Notes: generated by a model not told the origin, from the sequence alone. DNA of 64,000 bases from Sphingomonas sanguinis (GCF_001476905.1 NZ_LDTE01000033.1:1-64000); one strand, 5' to 3'. Shown: positions 51,064 to 60,285, numbered from the stretch's first letter. A program made the numbers and translations.

Positions 51064-52481
51064 GCGTGTTGACCTCGACCTGCCCGGCGACGGGCGACAC
51101 CGTCTGGACCGGTCCGGTCGCCAGCGGCGCGGATGTCGATGCAGCGGTCGAGCGCGCCCGTGTGGCGTTTCGCGACTGGCGGCGCACCCCGGTCGCGGAA
51201 CGGGTCGCCATCGCGCGCGCCTATGCCGCCGTGCTGAAGGCGCGCACCGCCGAACTCGCCGAGCTGATCGCGCGCGAAACCGGCAAGCCGCTGTGGGAAG
51301 CCACGCAGGAGGTCGGTACGATGGTCGGCAAGGTCGAACTGTCGATCGCCGCCCAGGCCGAACGCGCGGGCGAAAAGCGCAGCGCGATGCCGTTCGGGGA
51401 ATCGGTGCTGCGCCACCGCCCGCACGGGGTGATGGCGGTGCTGGGGCCGTACAACTTCCCCGGCCACTTGCCGAACGGCCATATCGTGCCCGCGCTGCTC
51501 GCCGGGAACACGGTGGTGTTCAAGCCGTCAGAACTGACCCCGGCGACCGGCGCGGCGATGGCGGACGCCTGGAGTGAAGCCGGTCTGCCCGAAAACGTGT
51601 TGCAGGTCGTACAGGGCGCGCGCGAGACCGGCGCGGCGCTGGTCGCGGCGGATATCGACGGGCTGCTGTTCACCGGGTCGGCGACCACCGGCGCGCATTT
51701 CCGCCGCGCTTTTGCCGAGCGGCCGGATGTGATCCTTGCGCTGGAACTGGGCGGCAACAACCCGCTGATCGCGTGGGACGGCGACGTGACCGAGGTGGCC
51801 GCGCTGATCGTCCAGTCGGCCTATATCACCACCGGACAGCGTTGCTCCTGCGCGCGCCGCCTGATCCTGCCGACCGGCGCGTTCGGGGATGCGGTGGTGG
51901 AGGCGATCGCCGCGCTGATCCCGCGCCTGACCATCGGGCGCTGGGACGAGAACCCCTATATCGGCCCGCTGATCTCCGACGCCGCCGCCGCGACCGCCCG
52001 CCGCCAAGTCGCTGCACTGGAGGCGGCCGGGGCGCGCGCCATCGTGCCGTTCGGCGGGATCGAAGGGCGCAGCGCCGCCTTCGTCATGCCCGCGCTGCTC
52101 GACGTAACCGGCGTGGTCGTGCCCGACGAGGAGATTTTCGCGCCGGTGCTACAGGTCGTCCGCGTCGCGGACTTCGATGCCGCCATCGCCGCCGCGAACG
52201 ACACCCGTTTCGGCCTGTCCGCCGGACTGCTGACCGACGACGATGCGTTGTGGGAGCGTTTCGTGCTCGATGCGCGCGCGGGCGTGGTCAACCGCAACCG
52301 CCCGACCACGGGTGCGGCGGGGGCGCAGCCCTTTGGCGGGATCGGCGATTCGGGCAATCACCGCCCCAGCGCCTATTATGCCGCCGATTACTGCGCCTAT
52401 CCGATGGCGAGCTTCGAGGCCGGTAGCGCGACGGGCAATTGGGACGCGCTGAAGCCGGTATTGGGAGCCGGCGCGGCGTGA
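51060..52481 (+). CDS. astD: N-succinylglutamate 5-semialdehyde dehydrogenase (AstD-like)
   Basis: This 473-residue aldehyde dehydrogenase has catalytic Cys262 in GQRCSCARR, matching the AstD-specific double-cysteine context, and general-base region LELGGNN (Glu229). The NAD fold includes FTGSATTGAHF. In the AST pathway it oxidises N-succinylglutamate semialdehyde; a one-carbon-longer N-succinyl-aminoadipate semialdehyde is a possible substrate given the neighbours. It is translationally coupled to both astC and astA. Confidence 0.92.
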   Translation: MSVLTSTCPATGDTVWTGPVASGADVDAAVERARVAFRDWRRTPVAERVAIARAYAAVLKARTAELAELIARETGKPLWEATQEVGTMVGKVELSIAAQAERAGEKRSAMPFGESVLRHRPHGVMAVLGPYNFPGHLPNGHIVPALLAGNTVVFKPSELTPATGAAMADAWSEAGLPENVLQVVQGARETGAALVAADIDGLLFTGSATTGAHFRRAFAERPDVILALELGGNNPLIAWDGDVTEVAALIVQSAYITTGQRCSCARRLILPTGAFGDAVVEAIAALIPRLTIGRWDENPYIGPLISDAAAATARRQVAALEAAGARAIVPFGGIEGRSAAFVMPALLDVTGVVVPDEEIFAPVLQVVRVADFDAAIAAANDTRFGLSAGLLTDDDALWERFVLDARAGVVNRNRPTTGAAGAQPFGGIGDSGNHRPSAYYAADYCAYPMASFEAGSATGNWDALKPVLGAGAA

Positions 52482-53494
52482 CGATCGTCCTGCGGGCCGC
52501 GGGCGGGCACGACCTGTCGGCGCTCTATGCCATGGCGCAGACCACCGGTGGCGGGTTCGTCAACCTGCCGCCGGACAAGGCCAAGCTGGCCGAGCGGCTG
52601 GCCGCCGCCGATGCCGCCTTTGCGCGCGACACCGACCGCTTCGGCGTCGACCGGTTCCTGTTCGTGCTGGAGGATTTGGGCACCCACGCGATCCACGGCA
52701 CCTGCCAGATTTTCTCGCATATCGGAACCGACGCGCCCTTCTACAGCTATCGCATCGACCGGCACGGCGCGGACCATGCCGTGCTGGGTCGGTCGGTCGA
52801 TCACACGACGCTGACCATCTGCACCGACCATGCCGGGTGCAGCGAGGTGGGCGGACTGTTCCTGCGCGCCGATGCCCGCGCGGGCGGGGCAGGCACCTTG
52901 CTGGCGCGCAGCCGCTATCTGTTCATTGCGATGCACCGCCCGCGTTTTGCCGACCGGACCATCGCCGAATTGCGCGGCGTGGTCGACGAGGCGGGCGAGG
53001 CGCCCTTCTGGGACGGGATCGCCGCGCGCTTCTTCGGCATGGGCTTTGCCGCGGCCGATGCGTTCAACGCGGAGCATGGCACCCATGTCCTGGCCGGGCT
53101 GATGCCGACCACGCCGGTGCTGCTGGCGATGCTGCCCGACAGCGCGCGTGCCGTGCTGGGTGTCCCCCACCCCTCCGGCCGCCCCGCGCTACGGCTGCTG
53201 GAGAAGGAGGGATTTCGCCACGACCATTATGTCGACTTGTTCGATGGCGGCCCGACCGTGACCGCCGCGACCGACGACATCGCCACCATCCGATCGGCGC
53301 GCACCGCCATCGTCCGCGCGGTGGGGCATAGCGACAGCACCACGCCCGCCATCGCCGCCGCCGGTCGGCTGGCGGGATTTCGCGCCTGTTTCGCGCGCAT
53401 CGCGCCCCAGGGCGACGGCATCCTGCTTGACCCCGACGCCGCCCGCGCGTTGCATGTCGGCATCGGCGATACCCTTACCCATGCCCCGCGCTGA
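52478..53494 (+). CDS. astA: Arginine/basic amino acid N-succinyltransferase (AstA-like)
   Basis: The protein has 338 residues and matches AstA/AruF/AruG. It starts MTIVLRAAGGHDLSALYAMA and contains GGGFVNLPPD, the SEVGGLFLRADARAGGAGTLLARSRYLF acetyl-CoA-like fold and ELRGVVDEAGEAPFWDGIAARFFGMGF. It succinylates the alpha-amine of arginine (or ornithine). Translation starts at a GTG overlapping the astD stop. No AstB follows, and instead the operon enters HglS, raising the possibility that the true acceptor is lysine. Sequence alone does not decide this. Confidence 0.9.
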   Translation: MTIVLRAAGGHDLSALYAMAQTTGGGFVNLPPDKAKLAERLAAADAAFARDTDRFGVDRFLFVLEDLGTHAIHGTCQIFSHIGTDAPFYSYRIDRHGADHAVLGRSVDHTTLTICTDHAGCSEVGGLFLRADARAGGAGTLLARSRYLFIAMHRPRFADRTIAELRGVVDEAGEAPFWDGIAARFFGMGFAAADAFNAEHGTHVLAGLMPTTPVLLAMLPDSARAVLGVPHPSGRPALRLLEKEGFRHDHYVDLFDGGPTVTAATDDIATIRSARTAIVRAVGHSDSTTPAIAAAGRLAGFRACFARIAPQGDGILLDPDAARALHVGIGDTLTHAPR

Positions 53495-53515
53495 CCCTAT
53501 CTGTCCGAGGTGACC

Positions 53516-54892
53516 ATGACCCACAGCTTCACAACCCCCGACGCGATCCGCACCCGCTTTTCCGAAGCCATGTCGGCCATGTACCGCGCCGAGGTGCCGC
53601 TCTACGGCGATCTGCTGTCGATCGTGGCCGAGGTGAACGCGCAGGTGCTGGCCGACCGCCCCGAATTGGCGGCAGAGATGGCGGCAGCGGGCGAACTCGA
53701 CCGGCTGGACGTCGAACGCCATGGCGCGATCCGGCTGGGCAGCGCGGCGGAATTGCACAGGATGCGCCGCGCCTTTGCGGTGATGGGGATGTATCCGGTC
53801 GGCTATTACGACCTGTCGGTGGCGGGCGTACCGGTCCATTCGACCGCCTTTCGCCCGGTCGACGATGCCGCGCTCAACGCCAATCCGTTCCGCGTCTTCA
53901 CCTCGCTGCTGCGCCTCGAACTGATCGAGGATGAAGCGTTGCGCGCCGAGGCGGAGACGATCCTGTCGACGCGGCAGATATTTACCGACGAGGCCAGCCG
54001 CCTGATCGAACGGGCCGAGGCGCAGGGTGGACTGAACGAGGACGAGGCCGACCGCTTCGTCGCCGCGCTGCTCGAAACCTTTCGCTGGCACGGCGATGCG
54101 CGGGTCGATGCCGCGACCTATGACCGGCTCCACGATGCGCACCGGCTGATCGCCGATGTCGTGTCGTTCCGCGGGCCGCATATCAACCACCTGACCCCGC
54201 GCACGCTCGACATCGACGCGGCGCAGGCGGCGATGCAGGCGAAGGGGATCGCGGCCAAGGCGGTGATCGAAGGGCCGCCGCCGCGCGTCGTCCCGATCCT
54301 GCTGCGCCAGACCAGCTTCAAGGCGATCGAGGAGGGCGTGACTTTCCCCGGCGACCGACCGGGCCATCACACCGCCCGTTTCGGCGAAATCGAACAGCGT
54401 GGCGCGGCGCTGACCGCCAAGGGGCGCGCGCTGTATGACCAACTGCTGGCGGCCGCCCGTGGCGAACAGGGGTCGCAGGGCGACAGCTATGCCGAGCGGC
54501 TGGCCCTCGCCTTCGCCGCCTTTCCCGACACGGCGGAGGCTCTGCGCGAACAGGGGCTGGCCTGGTTCCGCTACGACCTGACCGAGGCCGGGCAGCGGCT
54601 GGTCGCGACCGGCGTGCAGCCGGCGGGCGATATCGATGCATGGCTGGCGGCGGGTTATGTCCGCGCCCAGCCGATCGTGTACGAGGATTTCCTGCCGGTC
54701 AGCGCGGCGGGCATTTTCCAGTCCAATCTGGGCGGCACCGAACAGCGCAGCTATGCGGCATCGGCGGCGCAGGCCGTGTTCGAGGAGGCGTTGGGCGACA
54801 AGGTGCAGGACGAACTGGCGCTCTATGCCGATGCGGAGGCACGGTCGATGCAGCAGGTGCGCGACGCCTTGCGCGGGGCAGCGGCGGCCTGA
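53516..54892 (+). CDS. hglS: 2-oxoadipate dioxygenase/decarboxylase (HglS, D-2-hydroxyglutarate synthase)
   Basis: This 458-residue protein of the YdcJ/DUF1338 family is clearly HglS-like. It contains AMSAMYRAEVPLYGDLL, the metal and substrate site DVERHGAIRLG (His69, Arg73), GPHINHLTPRTLD (His225) and TARFGEIEQRGAALT (Glu291). VYEDFLPVSAAGIFQSNLGG is also conserved. In Pseudomonas putida HglS converts 2-oxoadipate to D-2-hydroxyglutarate during lysine catabolism, using iron and oxygen. It replaces the AstB expected at this place. The start is the ATG at 53516; a GTG six bases upstream is possible. Its stop overlaps the next start (TGATG). Confidence 0.9.
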   Translation: MTHSFTTPDAIRTRFSEAMSAMYRAEVPLYGDLLSIVAEVNAQVLADRPELAAEMAAAGELDRLDVERHGAIRLGSAAELHRMRRAFAVMGMYPVGYYDLSVAGVPVHSTAFRPVDDAALNANPFRVFTSLLRLELIEDEALRAEAETILSTRQIFTDEASRLIERAEAQGGLNEDEADRFVAALLETFRWHGDARVDAATYDRLHDAHRLIADVVSFRGPHINHLTPRTLDIDAAQAAMQAKGIAAKAVIEGPPPRVVPILLRQTSFKAIEEGVTFPGDRPGHHTARFGEIEQRGAALTAKGRALYDQLLAAARGEQGSQGDSYAERLALAFAAFPDTAEALREQGLAWFRYDLTEAGQRLVATGVQPAGDIDAWLAAGYVRAQPIVYEDFLPVSAAGIFQSNLGGTEQRSYAASAAQAVFEEALGDKVQDELALYADAEARSMQQVRDALRGAAAA

Positions 54893-57774
54893 TGGCGGCG
54901 GTCGCGAACCTGCTGCGCCGCCTCGACCAGGCGGGCTTTGCCGGTGATGCCGAGGACGGCATCGGCGCGCGGCAGGTCGCATCGACCGACAACAGCATCT
55001 ATCAGGTCCGCCCGGCGGCGATCGTCTATCCGCGCACCGGCGAAGACGTGACCCTGCTGGTCCGCACCCTTGCCGATACCGGCCTGTCGCTCACGCCACG
55101 CGGCGGCAATACCGGCACCAACGGCCAGTCGCTGAACGACGGGATCATCATCGATTTCGCCCGTCATATGCGCGGGATCGGCGCGTTCGATCCCGAGACG
55201 AACATCGTCACGGTCGAACCGGGCGTCGTGCTGGACCAGCTCAACGCCTTCCTGAAACCGCATGGCCGCTTCTTCCCGCCGATGGTGTCGACCGCCAGCC
55301 GCGCGACGATCGGCGGGATGGTCGCGACCGATGCGTCGGGCAAGGGGTCGCGACGCTGGGGCAAGACGTCGGACTATATCGCCGCGATCGACCTGACCCT
55401 GTCGGACGGCACGCCGTGGCGCGCCGAACCGATGACCCGCGCCGAGGCGGAGGCGATCGCGGCGGGCAGCGGCATCGTCGCCGATATCCACCGCGAGGCG
55501 CTGCGCATCGTGACGGAGCGCGCCGACGATATCGCGTCGATCTTCCCGGAGATGAACCGCGGCCTGACCGGCTATAATTTGCAAAAGACCTGGGATGCCG
55601 CGGCCGACCGGTTCTTTCTCGGCTATCTGCTCGCCGGGTCGGAGGGGACGCTGGCGATCACCCGCTCGATCAGCTTGCGGGTCGCGCATCGCCCAAAGAA
55701 GCGCGCGCTGGCGGTCATCCGCTATGCCGCCTTCGATACCGCGATGCGCGACGTACAGCGGCTGATCGCCGCCGATCCGGTCGCTATCGAGATCCTCGAC
55801 GACAAGGTGCTGGGCGTCGCGCGCAGCGATATCATCTGGTCCAGCGTCGAGGGGCTGCTGGGCGGGGCGAGCGACGCGCCGGTGGCGGCGATGAACTTCA
55901 TTGAATTCACCGCCGACGACGATGCGACCATCGATACAGGGCTAGCCGCGCTCGCCGATATCGGGCCGCAGGGTGACATGCGCATCGTGCGCGACGATAC
56001 CGCCATCGGGCAGCTTTGGACCTTGCGGGAAAAATCAGTGGGCCTGCTCGCCCGACTGGGTGGCGCGCGGCAGGGCATTCCCTTTGTCGAGGACACCGCC
56101 GTCCCGCCGGAAAAGCTGGCCGATTTTGTCGCCGAGTTTCGCGCGCTGCTCGACGGCCACGGCCTCAACTACGGCATGTTCGGCCATGCCGATGTCGGTT
56201 GTTTGCACGTCCGCCCCTTCCTCGACCTGCGTGACCCGGCTCAGGCCGCGCTGATCCGCCCGATTTCGGACGAAGTGGCGCGGCTGACCAAATCCTATGG
56301 CGGGTTGCTGTGGGGCGAACATGGTCGCGGCTATCGCGGTGAGTTCTCGCCGCTGTTCTTCGGTAGCCTCTACCCCGAACTCCAGGCGCTGAAAGCGGCG
56401 TTCGATCCGCACAACCGGCTCAACCCCGGCAAGCTCGCCGCACCGGCCGGGCAGCCGATCGACCGGATCGATGGCGTATCCTTGCGCGGCGAGGCCGACC
56501 GCCGGATCGACGCGACGCGCTCCAAGGACTTCGACCGCGCGGTGGCGTGCAACGGCAATGGCGCGTGCTTTGCGTGGGACTCGCTCGACGTGATGTGCCC
56601 GTCCTACAAGGCAACACGCGACCGCGCGCAGTCGCCCAAGGGCCGTGCGTCGTTGTTGCGCGCCTGGGCCCGGTTGGATTCGATCGCCGAGCCGACCCCG
56701 GCGGAAGTCGCCGAACGCGATGCGCTGGCCGCCGATACGCAGGCGTCGCTCGCCACCTGTCTGTCGTGCAAGGCGTGTACGACTTTGTGCCCGGTGAAGG
56801 TCGACGTGCCGACGATGAAGTCGCGCTTCGCCGAGCGCTATTGGGCCAAGCGCGCCCGCCCGCTGCGCCACCGCGTCGTCGCGCAGATGGAAGCCATGCT
56901 CGCCGCCGCGCGGAAAATGCCCAGGATCGCCAATGGCGTCGCCAGCAGTCACCGCGCGAAAGCCGCGCTGGAACGCACGCTTGGTTATGTCGACTTGCCC
57001 GCCTTCGCGGTGGCGGCCCCGCACACCCTTCCGCCTGTTGTGTCGAAGGCGAAGATCGACGCACTGCCAGCAGACGCGCGGGCGAACATCGTCATCCTGG
57101 TCGAGGACAGCTTCACCGCCAGCTTCGACGGCCCGCTGGTCGCTGCCGCCGGGCGGGTGCTGGCGGTGTGCGGATATACCGTGCTGCGCCTGCCGCCGCG
57201 CAGCAATGGCAAGGTGCTGCACCTGTTGGGACTGCGCGACCGCTTCGCCCGCATCGCCGCCAAGCGCATGGCGGAGGCGAAGGCACTCGCCGATCTGGGC
57301 GTGCGGCTGGTCGGGCTGGATGCCGCCACCGCGCTGATGTTCACCCAGGAATTTGCCGAGATGACCGGCAACGGCGTCGAGGTCGCCGGGCTGGAGACCC
57401 TGCTAGCCGAGGCGGTTCGACAGGGCCGCATGCCCGCCGCCGCCCGCGCCGCTCCGCCGCAACGCCTGCTGGGCCATTGCACCGAACAGGCGCTTCGCCC
57501 GCAGGCGCTGGCGCTCTGGGCGGAGGCGCTGGCCGGGTTCGGCATCGTCGCCCAGCCGACCAAGACCGGTTGCTGCGGCATGGCCGGACTGTTCGGGCAT
57601 GAGGCGCAAAACCAGACGCTATCGCGCGATATCTTCGCGCTTAGCTGGGCAGCCGTGACCCGCGACGATGCGATGCTCGCCACCGGTTTTTCCTGCCGTT
57701 GCCAGACCAAGCGCCTGACCGGCCGCCGTCCGCTGCACCCGGTCGAACTGATCGACCGGGTGCTGGCGGGGTAG
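54892..57774 (+). CDS. D-2-hydroxyglutarate dehydrogenase, YdiJ type (FAD and Fe-S)
   Basis: The protein has 960 residues. The N-terminal FAD domain (PRGGNTGTNGQSLNDG, SRATIGGMVATDASGKGS) is followed by the FAD-linked oxidase C-terminal domain with GMFGHADVGCLHVRP. Fe-S segments come next (Cys553 in CNGNGAC; Cys623-Cys633 in CLSCKACTTLCP), then a cysteine-rich CCG domain (GCCGMAG, about 893-900). YdiJ-type enzymes oxidise D-2-hydroxyglutarate to 2-oxoglutarate, exactly the step after HglS. Translational coupling to hglS supports this. It is a membrane-associated respiratory dehydrogenase by family. Confidence 0.88.
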   Translation: MAAVANLLRRLDQAGFAGDAEDGIGARQVASTDNSIYQVRPAAIVYPRTGEDVTLLVRTLADTGLSLTPRGGNTGTNGQSLNDGIIIDFARHMRGIGAFDPETNIVTVEPGVVLDQLNAFLKPHGRFFPPMVSTASRATIGGMVATDASGKGSRRWGKTSDYIAAIDLTLSDGTPWRAEPMTRAEAEAIAAGSGIVADIHREALRIVTERADDIASIFPEMNRGLTGYNLQKTWDAAADRFFLGYLLAGSEGTLAITRSISLRVAHRPKKRALAVIRYAAFDTAMRDVQRLIAADPVAIEILDDKVLGVARSDIIWSSVEGLLGGASDAPVAAMNFIEFTADDDATIDTGLAALADIGPQGDMRIVRDDTAIGQLWTLREKSVGLLARLGGARQGIPFVEDTAVPPEKLADFVAEFRALLDGHGLNYGMFGHADVGCLHVRPFLDLRDPAQAALIRPISDEVARLTKSYGGLLWGEHGRGYRGEFSPLFFGSLYPELQALKAAFDPHNRLNPGKLAAPAGQPIDRIDGVSLRGEADRRIDATRSKDFDRAVACNGNGACFAWDSLDVMCPSYKATRDRAQSPKGRASLLRAWARLDSIAEPTPAEVAERDALAADTQASLATCLSCKACTTLCPVKVDVPTMKSRFAERYWAKRARPLRHRVVAQMEAMLAAARKMPRIANGVASSHRAKAALERTLGYVDLPAFAVAAPHTLPPVVSKAKIDALPADARANIVILVEDSFTASFDGPLVAAAGRVLAVCGYTVLRLPPRSNGKVLHLLGLRDRFARIAAKRMAEAKALADLGVRLVGLDAATALMFTQEFAEMTGNGVEVAGLETLLAEAVRQGRMPAAARAAPPQRLLGHCTEQALRPQALALWAEALAGFGIVAQPTKTGCCGMAGLFGHEAQNQTLSRDIFALSWAAVTRDDAMLATGFSCRCQTKRLTGRRPLHPVELIDRVLAG

Positions 57775-57780
57775 CACCCG

Positions 57781-58233
57781 CTACCGCCGCAACCGCGTCG
57801 CCAGCACGACCGCCGACATCGTCCGTCCGATCCCTTCCATGCGCCCGATCGCGTCGATCACATCGTTCAGCCGCTCCAGGCTGGGCGCCTCGACCATCGC
57901 GATCAGGTCATATTCGCCCGCAATGGCATAGACGCCGGTCAGCTCGGGGATCGCGGCCAGCGCCTCGTTCGTCTCGTCCAGCAGCTTGGGCAGCGTCGTC
58001 ATCATCACATGCGCGCGCACCATGCGCCGGTCATGCGCCTCGCCCAGCCTGACGGTATAGCCGTCAATCGTCCCGTCCTGCTCCATGCGCGCGATGCTGG
58101 CATAGACATGCGCGCGCGACACGTTCAGCACATGCGCCAGTTCGGACACCGGAACGCGCGAATCCTGCCGCAACAGCGCCAGCAATCGCGCGTCCAGCTC
58201 ACGCTTCGACGGGTGGGGGTTATCGGCCGACAT
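57781..58233 (-). CDS. Lrp/AsnC-family regulator
   Basis: The protein has 150 residues. The helix-turn-helix (RELDARLLALLRQDSRVPVSELAHVLNVSRAHVYASIARMEQDG) is followed by a RAM ligand-binding domain (VYAIAGEYDLIAMVEAPSLERL). Lrp-like proteins sense amino acids and control their transport and catabolism. It converges on the ast-hglS-ydiJ operon with a 6-bp gap and overlaps the 3' end of the cyanophycinase-fusion gene on its own strand, so it is co-transcribed with that gene. It is the best candidate regulator of this locus. The start at 58233 gives normal length. Confidence 0.9.
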   Translation of the reverse strand: MSADNPHPSKRELDARLLALLRQDSRVPVSELAHVLNVSRAHVYASIARMEQDGTIDGYTVRLGEAHDRRMVRAHVMMTTLPKLLDETNEALAAIPELTGVYAIAGEYDLIAMVEAPSLERLNDVIDAIGRMEGIGRTMSAVVLATRLRR

Positions 58234-60196
58234 CCATTTCTCCCGCATAGATGGCGGTACGTGGGGATTGGTCATCCGATACGCTACCACGATACATGCC
58301 GTCGGTATTCATGGCGAAGGCGATGTGTCCGCGGCCGTCCATCGCGATCAGCCCGCCGTCGCCGCCGATCTCGCCCACCTCCTCGATCGTGTCGCTGGCC
58401 GCCGTGGCGATGTCCTGTCCCTTCCATTGCACCCGGTCGCAGATCTGGCGCGCGGCGACCTGCCGGATGAAGAATTCCCCGGTGCCGGTCGCCGACACCG
58501 CGCAGGTCTGGTCCATCGCATAGGTGCCCGCGCCGATGATCGGTGAGTCGCCGATCCGTCCCCAGCGCTTGCCGGTCAACCCGCCCGTCGAGGTCGCGGC
58601 GGCCAGGTGCCCGCGCTGGTCCCGCGCCACCGCGCCGACCGTGCCGAAACGATGCGTCGGATCGAGGGCGGCATGCTCCTCGTCGCGCTTCCACGCCTGA
58701 TATTCGCGCCAGCGCTTCTCGGTGCGGAAATAGGATGGATCGACCTGCTCCACCCCCTGTTCGCGCGCGAACTGGTCGGCACCCGCCCCGGTCAGCAGGA
58801 CATGGCGGCTATGCTCCATCACCGCGCGGGCCAGCACGATCGGGTTCTTGGTGGCGCTGACCCCGGCGACTGCGCCTGCGCGCAGGGTCGCCCCGTCCAT
58901 GATCGCCGCGTCGAGCTGGTTCTTGCCCTCTGCGTCGAACACCGCGCCGCGCCCGGCGTTGAAGTGGGGATCGTCCTCCAGCACACGCACCGCCGCCTCC
59001 ACCGCATCCAGGCTGCTGCCGCCCTTGGCCAGCACCGCCGACCCGGCGGCCAGCGCCGCGTTCAGCCCGTTGCGATAGGCGCGCTCCTGGTCCGGCGTCA
59101 GCGATCCCTTCGGAATCACGCCTGCCCCGCCATGGATCGCCAGCGACCAGTGGCCGCCGGGCGGCAAGGGGGTATCGATCAGCCTGCCCGCGACCACCTT
59201 TGCCGTGCCGACGAAGGCGGGCTTGGACACGGTCATGGTGTTCAGGTCGATCCTGTCCCCCGGCGCGACGCCGGTGATGCGGATATTGGCCCAGTCCAGC
59301 GGCTTGCCCCGTGTCAGCTTCGGGATGCCTTGCGGCTGCACCAGCCAGGCATGGGTGTTCTTCGGCCCGTAGAAGGTCGCTTGTCCGTCCGCCTCGACGC
59401 ACAGCGTGCCCGCTTCGTCGACGCCCAGCCCGATCGCGGTCGGATCACCGGTCGCACGCGCCTTGGCGACAAAGGCGATCAGCCGCCCGAGCCGGTCGCG
59501 CTCGTTGAAATGCGTGTCGGTAATGACATGAGCGAGACGCGGCATGTGCAGGAAACCATGGACCAGCGTAACCGCATCGCCCAGCGGATCGGACAGCGCC
59601 TTGAACGAATCGATGCTGCCGCCATCCATCGCGCCGTAAGCCGTACCGCCCAGCACGGCGAGGCCGGCGCTGGTGCCCGCGATCGGCTTGCCCGCCGCGA
59701 CATGCGCGTCCAGCGCACGGGCGACCGGCGTCCCCTGCCAGAAGCGGACATATTTCGCCTGGTCGCCCCCCGCCAGGAAGATGCCGTCCGCCTTGGCGAT
59801 CGCCGCCAGCACGCGGGGGTCGGTCGATGCGGTGCGATCGGTGAACAGGATGGTCGACACCGACTGGACGCCTGCCATCGTCGCGAACATCTCGCGGCCG
59901 CCTTCGCCGTCGCCCGACGCGCGAAGGATCAGGATGTGGCCATAGCCTGCTTTCTTCGCAAACCACTGGAACGCCTGTTTGTCCCAGTCGCCGCCGCCCA
60001 TCAGCATCAGGCCCTGTGATGTGGGTGCAGGCCGGGGCTTGGCCGGATCGCCGGTCACGAAGAAGCGCGCGCCCGCGACCGTCGCCCCCGCCTGTTGTCC
60101 TGCCGCCTGCTGCCCTGCCGCCGGCACCGCCGACGCAATCCCCACGCATATCAATGCGATACCCAGACCATAGTGTCGCAAGGCCACACTCCCCAT
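58220..60196 (-). CDS. Exported cyanophycinase / isoaspartyl peptidase fusion
   Basis: From the ATG at 60196 the protein has 658 residues (numbers below count from a possible upstream start at 60262). A signal peptide precedes an S51 cyanophycinase domain with GGDQ (165-168), nucleophile Ser198 in GTSAG and the cyanophycinase-type THFNERDRLGRL. From about residue 370 (HWSLAIHGGAGVI) a plant-type asparaginase/isoaspartyl peptidase follows. Its autocleavage and catalytic Thr541 is in FGTVGAVA, and it has GDSPIIGAGTYA and TGTGEFFIR. The first domain would cut cyanophycin to beta-Asp-Arg (or beta-Asp-Lys), and the second would split the dipeptide. The Lrp gene overlaps its 3' end. Confidence 0.88.
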   Translation of the reverse strand: MGSVALRHYGLGIALICVGIASAVPAAGQQAAGQQAGATVAGARFFVTGDPAKPRPAPTSQGLMLMGGGDWDKQAFQWFAKKAGYGHILILRASGDGEGGREMFATMAGVQSVSTILFTDRTASTDPRVLAAIAKADGIFLAGGDQAKYVRFWQGTPVARALDAHVAAGKPIAGTSAGLAVLGGTAYGAMDGGSIDSFKALSDPLGDAVTLVHGFLHMPRLAHVITDTHFNERDRLGRLIAFVAKARATGDPTAIGLGVDEAGTLCVEADGQATFYGPKNTHAWLVQPQGIPKLTRGKPLDWANIRITGVAPGDRIDLNTMTVSKPAFVGTAKVVAGRLIDTPLPPGGHWSLAIHGGAGVIPKGSLTPDQERAYRNGLNAALAAGSAVLAKGGSSLDAVEAAVRVLEDDPHFNAGRGAVFDAEGKNQLDAAIMDGATLRAGAVAGVSATKNPIVLARAVMEHSRHVLLTGAGADQFAREQGVEQVDPSYFRTEKRWREYQAWKRDEEHAALDPTHRFGTVGAVARDQRGHLAAATSTGGLTGKRWGRIGDSPIIGAGTYAMDQTCAVSATGTGEFFIRQVAARQICDRVQWKGQDIATAASDTIEEVGEIGGDGGLIAMDGRGHIAFAMNTDGMYRGSVSDDQSPRTAIYAGEMDVGR

Positions 60197-60215
60197 CAAA
60201 ACAAAGAGACGAACA

Positions 60216-60248
60216 TTCAACATGACGTTTTTATGTTTCAACATGACG
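60216..60248. promoter_or_regulatory. 12-bp direct repeats in the divergent promoter
   Basis: TTCAACATGACG occurs perfectly at 60216-60227 and 60237-60248, 21 bp apart (two helical turns). They lie in the 89-bp gap between the cyanophycinase fusion and the TonB receptor. A partial match (TCAAGACATGACGG) lies at 48515-48528, before the AstE-like gene. Candidate binding sites, perhaps for the Lrp-type regulator. Confidence 0.45.
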
Positions 60249-60285
60249 GAAGTCCATGGCATTATGATTGCGCTTAGGGGTAAAA

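Noticed and set aside
53516..54892. Reading this gene as astB because it follows astA
   Set aside because: The sequence lacks AstB features and instead matches HglS/YdcJ throughout, including the metal-site regions DVERHGAIRLG, GPHINHLTPR and ARFGEIEQRG.
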